This document shows positions 10,781 to 21,947 of a DNA stretch of 64,000 nucleotides, piece after piece; the stretch's first letter is position 1, and the number at the start of each line of letters is the position of its first letter. The translations under genes were made by a program, and so were the position numbers. The stretch spans positions 124,001 to 188,000 of the forward strand of contig JAEQBH010006827.1 of the NCBI GenBank assembly GCA_016808115.1, written 5' to 3'. The stretch is from Tetrastigma voinierianum (Eukaryota > Streptophyta > Magnoliopsida > Vitales > Vitaceae). The notes under the pieces were generated by a model that was not told the origin of the DNA, did not search any database, and saw only the letters and a program-made list of their open reading frames with translations.

Positions 10781-12184
10781 ATGGGCAATGGATTGATCGG
10801 GTTCAATGGACTAAGCTATGCAGATTGGTTCGAACAAATCTAGTTTCAATTGGGTGTTATGAATTTGGACTTGACAATAGTTTCTGAAAAACCTACAACC
10901 ATTACTGAGTAAAGCTAACAAGTCTTTTTATGAGGCTTAGAAGCGATCTAATAAGCTAAGCTTGAACTTGATGAGGATGACAATGACTGAAAATGTAAAG
11001 CTAGCAATGCCAAAAACATACAATGCAAAGGAATTCATGCTGAAAATTAAGGAATATTCCCAATCGGACATAGTAGACAAGTCCATTGTAGGGACCTTAA
11101 TGAGCGAGCTAAAGACCAAGAAGTTTGATTGGTCACAACCCATTCATGATCATGTGATAGGCATGGCTAATATGGCAGCAAAGCTTAAATCAATTAGTAT
11201 GGATGTGAGTGAATCCTTCTTGGTTCAATTTATCATCAATCACTTCCTCTTGAGTTTGACCAATTCCAAGTGAATTACAACACTTTTAAGGGAAAATGGA
11301 ACCTTCAAGAAATCAAAGCCATGTTGGTTCAAGAGGAAGGAAGATTAAAGAAAATGAAGGAACATTATGTTCATCTCACATTTCATAATGAAGCCGAAAG
11401 CAGCAAAGCTAAACTAGGAAAGAAGGATAAAAGAAAGAACAAAGGCACAATGAAGGTTAATAAGAGACAAATTCATAAGGAGTTGAAGTGCTACTTCTGC
11501 AAGAAAGTTAGTCACTTCAAGAAAGATTGTCCGAAAAGAAATATTTGGTTTGAAAGAAAGGTATATACTATGTTTCAGTATGTTTTGAATCAAATCTTAT
11601 TGAAGTGCCTAAGAACACCTGGTGGTTGGATTCTAGTGCAACTATTCATGTTTCACATGTTACACAGGGATTCGTTTCGATCCAGACCATAAACGGAACT
11701 AATAAGTTCTTGTAAATGGGAAACAGAATGAAGGCGCGAATAAAGGGAATTGGGACATATAGATTGATTTTGGATACCGGTTGTCACCTAGATCTAGAAA
11801 AGTGTCTTTATGTCTCTAAATGTGCTAGAAATTTAGTTTATATTGGAAGATTGGATGTAGGTTTTAACTTTAAGATTAGAAACAATGTTTTTTCATTGTA
11901 CTAACACAAGTACTATTATGGTTATGGTGCTTTAATTGATTGTTTGTATTGTTTTAATCTTAATGTTAACTTTATTGAATCCCTATTTCATGTTGAACAT
12001 GGTATAGGCAATAAACGTAGTGTGCATAATGAATGTTCTGATTTCTTATGGCATCAAAAATTAGGTCATATATCCAAGGAAAGAGTATTGAGGTTAATAA
12101 AAAATGGAATCTTACCTCAATTAGACTTTGTTGACTAGGATGTGTGTATAGATTGAATTAAAGGTAAACAAACTAGACACATAT
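10781..12184 (+). pseudogene. Ty1/copia gag, protease and pre-integrase part (5' half of a split element)
   Basis: The chosen start is ATG at 10781: MGNGLIGFNGLSYADWFEQI, a typical copia gag start, with a stop at 10841. Gag continues at 10962-11273 and 11270-11690 with a frame change, and carries a CCHC knuckle CYFCKKVSHFKKDCP (about 11489). In another frame near 11617 the protease reads WWLDSSATIHVSHVTQGF; the catalytic D-S-G is D-S-S here. The pre-integrase motif LWHQKLGHISKERVLRLI is at about 12047-12100. The reading stops at 12184 inside KGKQTRHI, where a gypsy LTR begins. The protein resumes at 21948. At least five breaks are visible. Confidence 0.9.
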
Positions 12185-14083
12185 TGTAAGACCCGAGAAA
12201 TTCCAATTTCTGGAAAAAGGGCAAAATCGTAATTTTGGTTACAAAATTGTAATTTCGATTAAAAAATTGAAATTTATTCTCTGGATCTCGGATGGCGAAA
12301 CAGATTTCACCGTTGGAATCGTCTCGCGAAATCTAGCTAGCACGTAAAATTTATTAGAATTCGAAGCGGTCGAGTTGACACGTTTTTCGAGGCATCGCAT
12401 TTAGTCTTGAAGTAAGCGATTTTTGATGTGAAAAAAGTCACATATAACGTGTACTCATGTTCCATAAGTGGTATGAGTAGATAAATGATGACAATGGGCC
12501 CGGCAGAGATAGTCTTGGGAATGTCATCTTGGGGAAAAAAGAAGGACAAAATGGTCATTTTGGAAATTTATTAAATGAGAATAAGACGAAACACTAAATA
12601 TTGTTTGTCTTCTTCAAATATCAAAAGAGAAAAAACGTGGGAAACAAAAAAAGAGATGCAGTGGCTATGGGGTTTTTGAGTTTAGAGGAGAGAAGGTGTT
12701 CCTTCTCTGCAGAGATATCGAGCGTCAGGCCATCGGCCGGTCTTTGGGACGGAAGGAAAGAATTTTGCTCTGCGGAGGCCCTACGCGTGGGTACCGGATT
12801 TAAGGAGTTTAGACAAACTCCGTGAGGTAGGGGTTTCTCCCTACTTGGGTTTTACACTTTATTTAAGTGTTTTTCAATGTTTTGGTTGGATTAAGGCCTT
12901 GAACGGCCGTTTGATCGGTCCTAAAACTTGGGACCGAATTGTTGTAATTTTTTTTGAGGCCCATTTCTGTACAATCCGTGGGTAGGGGCTGTTTGGGTTA
13001 ATTGTGTGTTGATTTATGGATTAAATGATTTTTGGTATGTATAGATACGTGTGTTCGTGAAACCGGGTTCACTGTTGACAGATGATTATCGATTTTGGGA
13101 GCAAGTAGCAAGGGTTTCACTATTCAGCAGTGTTCTCAATTGTTTTGAATTAATATCAATTTGGTGATAATTGATGGGGTGCTGGAAGTGTTTGATCATT
13201 AGCCCACGTGAGCTAATTTTGATCTTGATGAGCTGAGTGTAACATGATTGTGTGATTTTGAGGTAAAATGTGAATATATGCATGTTTATATATTTGCATG
13301 TGTTATATTTGTAATGGAATTGACATCATGCATTCCATGCGAGTTTTACTAAACTGGTAGGAGTGAGTGCATGAGATGAGTTTAGAAAATGGTTTGGAGG
13401 GTTAAAGCTAAAAATGATCGGAGGGTAGTCCATACAAAAATATCAATCGTCGAGCGACCGAATTGATATATACACATCGGAGGGTTATCCACGAACAAAT
13501 AAACATAGCAATAATTCTCATACGAGGCTTAGGCGTGTGGGATCGACAAGCGAGCCAGATGAATAGTCAGTTCAGACATTCCATTATGGATCATGCATTT
13601 GCTTGGATGTGTGTTTATTTTAGACATTGCTGCTTAGGTGAAGAGTAGCCCACTTAGGGTGATTCCACTCACAGGCATTGGCCTGTACAATAGAGGGATC
13701 TTATTTTCTGGGTATAGGGAGCGTGCGAGGGACGGCTCAGTCTGGCTGAGGTTCAGAAAACAGTTGGTTTTGGTTTATGACATGTATTAGAATTCTCTAA
13801 TTTAATATATGTGTTGTATAAGTAAACTTTGAACTCCCAGACATAGTTGGATAGTTGGAAATATATATACATTGTTATTAGTATTGGTTTATGAGCCCAA
13901 GTGGTCGTTTTAATCATAAATTGTTATATTGGACTATTTGGGGTGGGTTTCTTAGGTTTGTATTTGGGTGACTCCATTACAAAAGGGACTCTGCGTTAAA
14001 TGAAAAATGTCGAGTCGCGGAAACATTCCACGTCTCATCATGAGTTGTGGGTGATCAGCGGACCCAGTTTGGGCGTCTGACTT
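12185..14083 (+). repeat. 5' LTR of the nested gypsy element
   Basis: It starts TGTAAGACCCGAGAAATTCC and ends near GGGCGTCTGAC, a decayed form of the GGGCGTCACA end seen in the related LTR at 40805. It aligns with 19986-21947 through many shared blocks, for example TTTATTTAAGTGTTTTTCAA, GGTTTATGACATGTATTAG and TATGAGCCCAAGTGG. A pyrimidine/purine marker GAGTAGCCCACTTAGGGTGA is shared too. Confidence 0.85.
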
Positions 14084-15129
14084 AATTGCTCGAGCTTAGT
14101 GTCGGCTACCTAGAAATTTAGAAGTTGGAGGCTTTAAGGCCATAGTCTGGTGTAGACATCACCATGTTGTGAACAAATATTTGATTGCATTATGAGATGC
14201 AAATCAGGAATGGCCAAACCCAGCTACGTACATACGTTAATTGTATTTATGTGATTGGATTTTGAAATTATTAGCTTGCATAGCGGTTGTCTCTCTTATG
14301 AATTGTTAGGTGTTATGTGATTGAGATTATATGATTGATATGCTGGTTGTTGCCCATAAGGACAGTGTAGAAAATTTTGATTCTGATGTGAAGTTAGACG
14401 AGAATAAAGAAATAAATTTTGCAAGGTTGTTTGGTTTTGAGACAATGAAATAAAATTCAAATGAATTTTTAAAGTGAACTCACAAAATTATTGAGTGTAG
14501 GAATCTGAGTGTTCAAGCCTTTGCATGTATGGAAGTAACAAGGAAACTCACGGAAATGAAAAAAAATGAAAAATGGATAAGAGTTAATAAATTTATTTCA
14601 GATATTAAAAATAAGATTTTAATAAAATTTTATTTGGTTGAATGTTAGATCATGAGGTTTTGAGAATTTTTGAATAACATGGTCGGAATAGAAAAAAATA
14701 ATAAATAAATAAAATCGATTTTATGTATTTATTTGGTTTAAATTGAAAAATTATTGCCTGGGTTTTACAAGGTGTGAAGCGAAGAAAATGAGAAAATAAA
14801 ATTTATAAATTTATTTGAGTGCTGAAAAAATGAAAAAAAAAAAAGTAATTTTTAGTGATTTTCCAAGCTGCTTAGGAAATAATGGAAATAAATGAAAAAA
14901 TTAAAATTAAGTCAAATCAAAATCAATAAATTGACTAAAAATTTTGAAAGAAATAAAATTTTTAAAAATGAAATTTTGTTGATAAAATGTTTAAGTAACA
15001 ATTGATTGCCTTGCATTACATAATGCAGGACCATTATATCTCTGTGATTTATGTGTTATGAATAGTGTCTGAGGCACATTGTTTGTACCAGAATACATTC
15101 AGTTTAAACACTTAATATTAATTGTGTAA

Positions 15130-15500
15130 ATGGCTAGTAGAGGGCGAGAGCGTGAAAAGCGTCCATGAGAATCTTGTTGAAGCACCCGCAGCATTTGACC
15201 ATTGCATCGGTATTTGATTAATAGGCCTTTGTAGAGGCTACCAGGTGCTCTTCGGCGGTATAACCTGAGCTGGTATGCGGGGTGTTGAGAGGTCTGAAAG
15301 CCAGCCTCGCGGGAAGGTTTTAGGGCGCACCATCTTCGAGCGTTACCACCCGGGAGGAGATCCGGAGTGGTGGCGGACCATTAGTTCATGGTTGAGGTAT
15401 TAGAGGCTATGCAGAAGTGCCTCACGACACTACCCGAGGATTAGACTAAGCTGTGTTCCATTTGAAGTGAGGCCCCAAATGTGGTGGAAATGAGCGAGAT
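15130..15500 (+). pseudogene. Gag relic inside the nested gypsy element
   Basis: ATG at 15130 gives MASRGREREKRP then a stop, resembling the charged start of Tekay-type gag. Near 15335-15430 the reading FERYHP, GGDPEVVADH, FMVEVLEAMQKC resembles the family's (F..L.PP.F.G..DP..A..W....E.I...M.C). Frames change between these pieces. Call rests on weak, short matches. Confidence 0.45.
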
Positions 15501-16189
15501 TTCTAAAGACCTTAGAGAGCCTTAGTATGTGAGTTCTCTCCCCCAAGGGGATTAAAGCGGGATCTTGGATGGTATGTTGAGGTTGCGAGTTGGAGATCTA
15601 AAGAGGCTCTCTGGTGGACCTGGATTCTGATTCTTAGGAGGTTGATCTCAATGCGGGGATAGATTAGCTAAGGCTTACAGGATTGTTCTTAATTGTGTAG
15701 GAAGTTTCAGCTGTGTGGTACTAGTGTGGTATTTGGGGAGACAAGCATGACATGGTGCTACCCCGGGCGAGTATAAGAGTCAGTGTCGGGACGGTTAGCG
15801 GGGTGGCTGGGCCCTGCAGGCGAAAAGACCCGGACTTAGTGCACCTGGTAGGTTGTGTATGTGGATGTTTTGGACCGAGCGCCCTCTTAGGGATTACCCC
15901 AGAAGGGTTGCTGACTTAAATTGTAAAATTTTGTACTTCTTGTCTCTATTCAAATTATAAGGTGGCACCCAGTAGGATTCTGAGGAACTTCGAGGTCTAT
16001 CAGGGATTAGTTAAAGAGGTTCGTTAAGCAAAGCACTTCATAACAAGAACAGAACCTATTTGAAGAAGAAAGACAAAGACCTTCTCTGTAGTGACTACGT
16101 TGAGTTGAAACGAGTTGAATCAAGTGGTATCCATTAAAGATTAATACCATTGTTGTCGATTTAGAGGCGTACAAAATTTTCTCAAAAGA

Positions 16190-16450
16190 TAGAATATATG
16201 GTTACCATCGGTGAGGTTAGGATGGACCATCTAAGGCGGCGTTTAGGACAGATTATGGGCACTTTGAGTTCCACACGGTGATGCCCTTTGGATTGTGAAA
16301 TCGCTTGGCGCATTCATGGATCTCATGCGTAGGATATTATTCCTATTTAGATCGGTTTGTGTAGTATTGGTGGTTGGCGTCTTGATACTCCGGTCAGTGG
16401 GAGCATGAGTATCGCGAGGATCGTTTCACAGGTTGTTTGGGGAGGCCATC
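16190..16450 (+). pseudogene. Reverse transcriptase relic inside the nested gypsy element
   Basis: Near 16250-16370 the plus strand reads YGHFEFHTVMPFGL with the expected spacing after an SKTAFR-like start, then a decayed version of (T/N)A.A.FMDLM.R.F..YLDRFV. This is the RT palm region. The catalytic FIDD segment (about 16375-16400) is not recognisable. Confidence 0.6.
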
Positions 16451-18334
16451 AGGCTGTCGCGAGTTCGATAAGTCACGAGTTTTGAACTAGCGGGGTGAAG
16501 TTTTTAGGACCACGTAATTGATAGACGTCGGAGTGTCTAGTGGAGCCCTGCAGAGAAGGTCGCGTAATGGATGGAGAGACCGAATGTCGATCTTTGAGAT
16601 CACGTGGTTCTTGGGATTGTTTGGGTGTCTGGGAGATTCGAGTGGGCTGGTGTAATTCAGGCGGGATCGTGGACAGCCTACGAGGCGGGGACTCCATGGT
16701 TGGGACGGTGACCATAAGAGAGAGACATCGGGGATGCGGAGCACTGGGATGTGGGTGTTAGTGAGAGGGAGGATCGACCTTTTTCTAGTTCGGGAGAGGC
16801 GGAAGACTTAAGCTGCACGGTTGGGACTTGGGCGGATTGGGCATGTGAGACGGGATTGCCACAGAGACGGGGATCCGGGACTTTGCGAGACAATGCAGTC
16901 GATTAGTGCGAAGGCAGGAAAGTATCAGGTTCATTCTCTGCCTGTCTGGTCGGGGAGAGACAGTTTAGTTTTGAGTGCTATACAAGCGCTAGCAAATAGG
17001 AGATGACCCGAGGGGGCAGTGTGAATTCAGTTAAGGGCAGGTTGAGTTGCCTTGATAGAAGGCGTGGTGGACCTTAGAGATTGGTAGACATATTGGTTGT
17101 TGATGTCGAGGTTGACATGGATGAGTTCTGGCGATATCGGGTTGTCGATGGTGGGACATCAGCCAGGGTTGGCACCCAGACATGACCTTGGATTTGGGCT
17201 TAGAGGTTGAAGGCCTTTAAGCGGTCGCACCGGTGAATATTCCTAAGTGCTGGGTGAGAAGTTGGCTGATAGTCGGGATTATAAGTGAAGGTCTCAAGTT
17301 GCCATGGTGGACCACCAGTTAGTTCCGCAGTGTGGCGATGTTGTTCATTAATGCAGTAACATCGCGTAAGTGCAGGTGTTGATTTTGCAGTCGCAGGTCG
17401 TTCTACTCTTGGTGAGTATTGATTGAGTTTTGTCCTTTGGACTACGATAAATGAAGACTCATAGTTTGAGTTAATTAAATGAAGAGAAATTAGAGTGTGT
17501 TGGGCAAGCAAAGGGAATTGGACAATCCACCTAAAATTGAGAATCACGGAGTTAGGGTCATGGACTACGGGATATCCGTTTACGTAGCTGAATGAAGAGC
17601 AGTGTGGTAGAAGAGTTATGTAATCGAGATGAAAACACACGGTCGGGGACCACGTAGACTACGAGTTGAGTGGTAGGCAAAGTGACTCGAGATTTGGATA
17701 CCCTTTGGAAATTGCATTGGGTGTTGTTGATGGCGAGGGCTGGTATATGAATGTCGCCTGACGTCAGTTCAGTTGTGGCAGTTCATGGAGTTGTCAAGCG
17801 ATTGTGACCTTGGGAAGGTCAAACAATTACACACAGTAAGGACAGTACAGGGTTGCACACGTTGTGTGGATTATATCTGGTGTTAGAGGACCGCAGCTGC
17901 GAGCATACGTCTGGGTCATGAGAGCAGAGGATCAATTTAGCACTTAGTGGGTTCTTTCAAACAGAGTTACCAGTAGTATCGAGATGACACCATATATGGG
18001 CATTTGTATGGAAGGCCATATGGTCTAGTTATGTTGGATTGAGGTGGAAGGCTCCATCATGGTGCGATATGATTAGAGGCTTTACTCAGGAAAGGTGGGG
18101 CGATGCAACCAGCGTCTACTCACGACTCTCAGGCCGGCGAAGGAAGCTATCTCTGGAATGTATGCTGGCATTGACCACCAGAGTTGGGGTTCAGGGATCA
18201 CGTTTTCTTGAAGGTGATGATGCTGAGAGGAGTGGTGATTGGCGATCTTGAGAAGCTATTAGCCAGATATTCATTGGGCCTTCGAGATACTGAGAGGGAT
18301 GAGCCTTGTTATCTTTGGTGGCGTTCAAGCGGCC

Positions 18335-19500
18335 TGTGACACCCAGGCCGCGGGGTGCCAGATTGATACCGTCGGCCGCGAATTCTACATGTCACTTCAT
18401 GAGGCACGATACATAATGTCATATTGCGCCAGGCCCGCATCCATAACCAAATATAGTTTTGTACAAAAAGACATTTACAAGTATGCTTCAATTCTAATTT
18501 ATACAAGGCGGTCTCTTGCGAGGCACAATCACGAGATAAGGCCATCTTGGCGTTCTTATATCTAAGGTCCGGATCGTCCATCCCCAAGTCGCGTCTTGAA
18601 TTTACTGCCCATAGAAGAGGGAGTCCGCGGCCGGGGTGAACGATACGATGGTAGATTTCTACTTGGTTTAGCTAAATTGATGGTAACCCAACGAACAACC
18701 GACCACGTGCTGTTCATCATCATGTATATTAACAAATTCAATTCCATAAATCATGCTGTTAATTTACAGCAATAACATAGTTGTTTCAGCGTAAATTTGG
18801 GCGCGTCAGCGATTATGGGCCTGGATCGCGATAGGCATGTTGTTATCATGGCGTAACGCAGGCATCATAGTCATGACGTTCGAGTGGGTGTCAGAGACCA
18901 TTCGGAGATTTGTTACTTGGGTCCCGATCTTTTTTGGACGAAAATCATGACTATCTAGACACCAAACGAAATCCCATCCATTGCATAACCCTTAAGCAAA
19001 AATTAAATGATGAGGAGAAAAACCCTACCTTTAGGTTGTGAAACTCCCCAAAGCTAGTACCAGCGTGTAAGTGCTTCTTGTGAGACAACATTCTGCCCTC
19101 GTCGAGAAGCTAAAGTTAGATCATAGAAAGTGCAAGAGAAGGAATTAGAACTCTCTCTCTAAAATCCATATCCTCTATACTTGGGTTTGTTCCTCTTCCA
19201 CCTCTATATTTCTCCCGATCCATTTGGTGAGATTGGAACAGAAAAATATTCTCATTATATATATCAGTAACATTGGTTGAGAGGATTAAATATCATCATA
19301 TCAAGCCACTTGATTCCTGTGGCGTCCTTGTGCATGTGTTGCCCGACTGATGTTTGACTCTCCCGTAACTTGGCACGTGCAGCATCTTGAGCATCAAATG
19401 AAAATCAGTAGAGTGTGGCGCTCTCTCGTCTATGAAACATGAAGTCAAAATTTGTGTAGAGATTGATGAAATCAGGCATTGGTATTGATTTGCAGAAGAC
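18335..19500 (-). repeat. LTR fragment nested in the gypsy interior
   Basis: It starts TGTGACACCCAGGCC, the same kind of terminus as the plus-strand left edge of the minus-oriented LTRs at 2587 and 51880. It carries AAACCCTACC (about 19021), also a feature of those LTRs near their 5' part. It is probably an insertion of a Tekay-like element, reduced to a fragment. The right edge is uncertain. Confidence 0.4.
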
Positions 19501-19985
19501 AGATCATGAGTGAAGTCGTTTGTTAATCAGATGCAGCATTTTCAATTTTGGCCAAAATTACCATTTATCCTTCATAAAATCTGGATTCAGGGATTATCTC
19601 TGACATGGCGGGTGTCCACGGTATTTCGGTCTCGTCACTGCTCCGTTATATGGGATCGGCCATATAATTGGATTGGTGGTCTGGTGTTGATGGGACCTTT
19701 GAGGAGGGACTAACGTATGTATTTGGATGGCGGTGATCAAAGTTTCGCGTATGAAGATCGTGGTATTAAAGTGCTATGGCGACACTATGGAATTAGAGTC
19801 AACGTGGGAGGCGAGGACCACGATCTGGGGCCACTCATCATGTTTGGGGATGAAGTACGTGTGGCAGTGGTTTAGATTTAGTATCTCCATTACATATGCA
19901 TGGTAGGAGTGCCCCACGTTGCATATGCATGTGAGTGATTATGATTGTCCAGAATTCGGAATGAAATTCAGCATAAAGGGAAGAA

Positions 19986-21947
19986 TGTAAAATGAAGTTC
20001 AGTTACAGAAAAAGAGACCAAATAAATGTATTTTGATTATAATTGCTAATTTATTAAAAGTCAAAATTTATTCTTTGGATCTTAGATGATAACAGTTCCA
20101 TGGTTGAATCAAATACTCTGAAAATCTAACTAACATTGATTAAGTACAGATTAGAAACGATCGGAGTTGGCTTACGTTTTTAAGGCATTGCATTTAGATG
20201 TAGTAAAGCGTTTAGATCTTGACAAAGTCATATAACAAGTACCATGTACCACCAGTGGTATGGTAGAAATGATGAAAATGGAAAGTAGAATGATATAGAA
20301 TGTCAAAAGAAAGCCCAGGAAAAGAAGGGATAAGTGGTTATTTTGGAAATTTACTAAATAAGAATAAAAGGCGAAGCTAAATAGTGTTTGTCTTCTTCAA
20401 ATATTATAAGGGAAAAACGTGGGGAAACCAAAAAAGTCTGATTCTGGCTGCATGGTTTTGAGTTTGAGAGAGTCGTTCCTTCTCTACAGAATATCGAAGC
20501 GTCAAATAGTCGGTCTTGGGGCTGAGAAGAAGGTGCTCTCTGCTTGGAGGGGCTACGGCGTGGGTGCAGAAATTGGGAGGTTTGACGAACTCAGAGTGAG
20601 GTGGGGAGTTCTCCTCTTGGGTTTCTGGCTTTATTTAAGTGTTTTTCAATGTTTCGGTTGGATTGAGGCCTTGAGCAGTAGTTTGATCAGATCCCAAACG
20701 AGACCCGAATTGTTGTATTTTGACATTCTACGCTGAATGTGAATGCAGAGGGCTGTTTGGGTTTAATTGTGTGTTGATTTATGGATTAAATGGTGCTTTA
20801 GTGTGTATGGTCGGTAATGGCGGCAGTACGGTTCCACTAGAAGTGAGCGGAGTGATTTGTGATTTTTAGGAATAATGTAGGCGGTTTCACTATTCTGGCT
20901 GTTCTCAAATTAATTTTTTGAATTAATATGTTTGTTGATATTCAAATAAGTGCTGCATTAACAGTGTGCTTGGCGTGAGCTGAAATTTGATGTGATGAAA
21001 TGAGAAGTACGCTTATGATTGGCAGATTCATTTTATGTGAATCTTATGCGCTGTTTATATGTTGCATGTGTGATTATAGAAACTGTAATGGAATTGACAT
21101 CATGCATTCTATATGCACCAGGACACCCTAGAACGGTAGGAGTGAGTGCATGAGATGAGTCTAGAGAAAATGGTTTCGAAGGGTTGTCTAAAACTAAAAA
21201 TGATCGGAGGGTAGTCCATACAAAAAATATCAATCGTCGGAGACGGCCCAATTGATATACATCGGAGGGTAGTCCATAATATCAATCGTCGGAGGCGGCT
21301 TGATTGATATATACACATCGGAGGGGGTTGTCATGAAAGCAATAAACGTAATAGTTCCTCATACGAGAGCAGGCGAGTGTGTGAAGTCGGTGAGGACTCG
21401 GGTACGAGATGATCAGTTAGACATTCAAGTAGGATCATGCATTTGCTTGGATGTGTGTTTATTTTAGAGCATTGCACTGCACTTAGGTGGAGAGTAGCCC
21501 ACTTAGGGTGATTCCACTACTGAGCATTAGCTCACCCTGTCAAGGGATACTAGGTACTGCAGTCTGAGGGCTGCGTGTCAGGGACGGCTCGTCCACAAGT
21601 GAGGTTTGAAGGAATTTGGATTGACTTTGGTTTATGACATGTATTAGAATTCTCTAATTTTAATATATGTGTTGTATAAGAGTAAACTTTGAACTCTTGA
21701 ACTATGGTTGGATAGTTGGAAATATATATACATTGTTATTAGTATTGGTTTATGAGCCCAAGTGGTTGTTTTAATCATAATTTGTTATATTGAATTTGAT
21801 TTGGGACGGGTTTTATGCGGGTTTGTATTTAGTAAACTCCGTACAAAGGAGACTGCCCAGATTTTAAATGAAAAATGTCGGGTTGAGCATTCAAAATATT
21901 CCGCGGGTTGACGGGTAGTCAACGGACCCCGGAGTTTAGGCGTCTTT
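19986..21947 (+). repeat. 3' LTR of the nested gypsy element
   Basis: It starts TGTAAAATGAAGTTCAG after a purine-rich run and ends near GTTTAGGCGTCTTTT at 21947, with the terminal CA lost. Compared with the 5' LTR, AT-rich blocks are nearly identical while GC-rich blocks (for example 20500-20600 against 12730-12830) are strongly changed. It holds an expanded tandem repeat at 21195-21335. Confidence 0.8.
21195..21335. repeat. About 60-bp tandem repeat in the 3' LTR
   Basis: CATCGGAGGGTAGTCCAT, AATATCAATCGTCGGAG and CGGC...ATTGATATA recur about two and a half times. The 5' LTR (13415-13490) has fewer, shorter units, so the array changed length after insertion. Confidence 0.75.

Larger units (their letters stand above)
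12185..21947 (+). mobile_element. Nested Ty3/gypsy element inserted in a copia element
   Basis: Two direct LTRs (12185-14083 and 19986-21947) bracket about 5.9 kb of decayed interior. The insertion splits a copia polyprotein exactly between the pre-integrase motif and the integrase core. The flanks show CATAT (12180-12184) and TATAT (21948-21952), an almost complete 5-bp target duplication. Interior: 14084-15129 is AT-rich leader with no coding signal; gag relic near 15130-15500; RT relic near 16190-16450; 16451-18334 is GC-richer and probably old RNase H and integrase, but no motif is clear; a foreign LTR fragment is at 18335-19500; 19501-19985 is featureless up to a weak purine tract (AAAGGGAAGAA). 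Confidence 0.85.

Noticed and set aside
17200..17640. 146-codon minus-strand frame inside the nested gypsy element
   Set aside because: It is antisense to the decayed gypsy interior and shows no domain.
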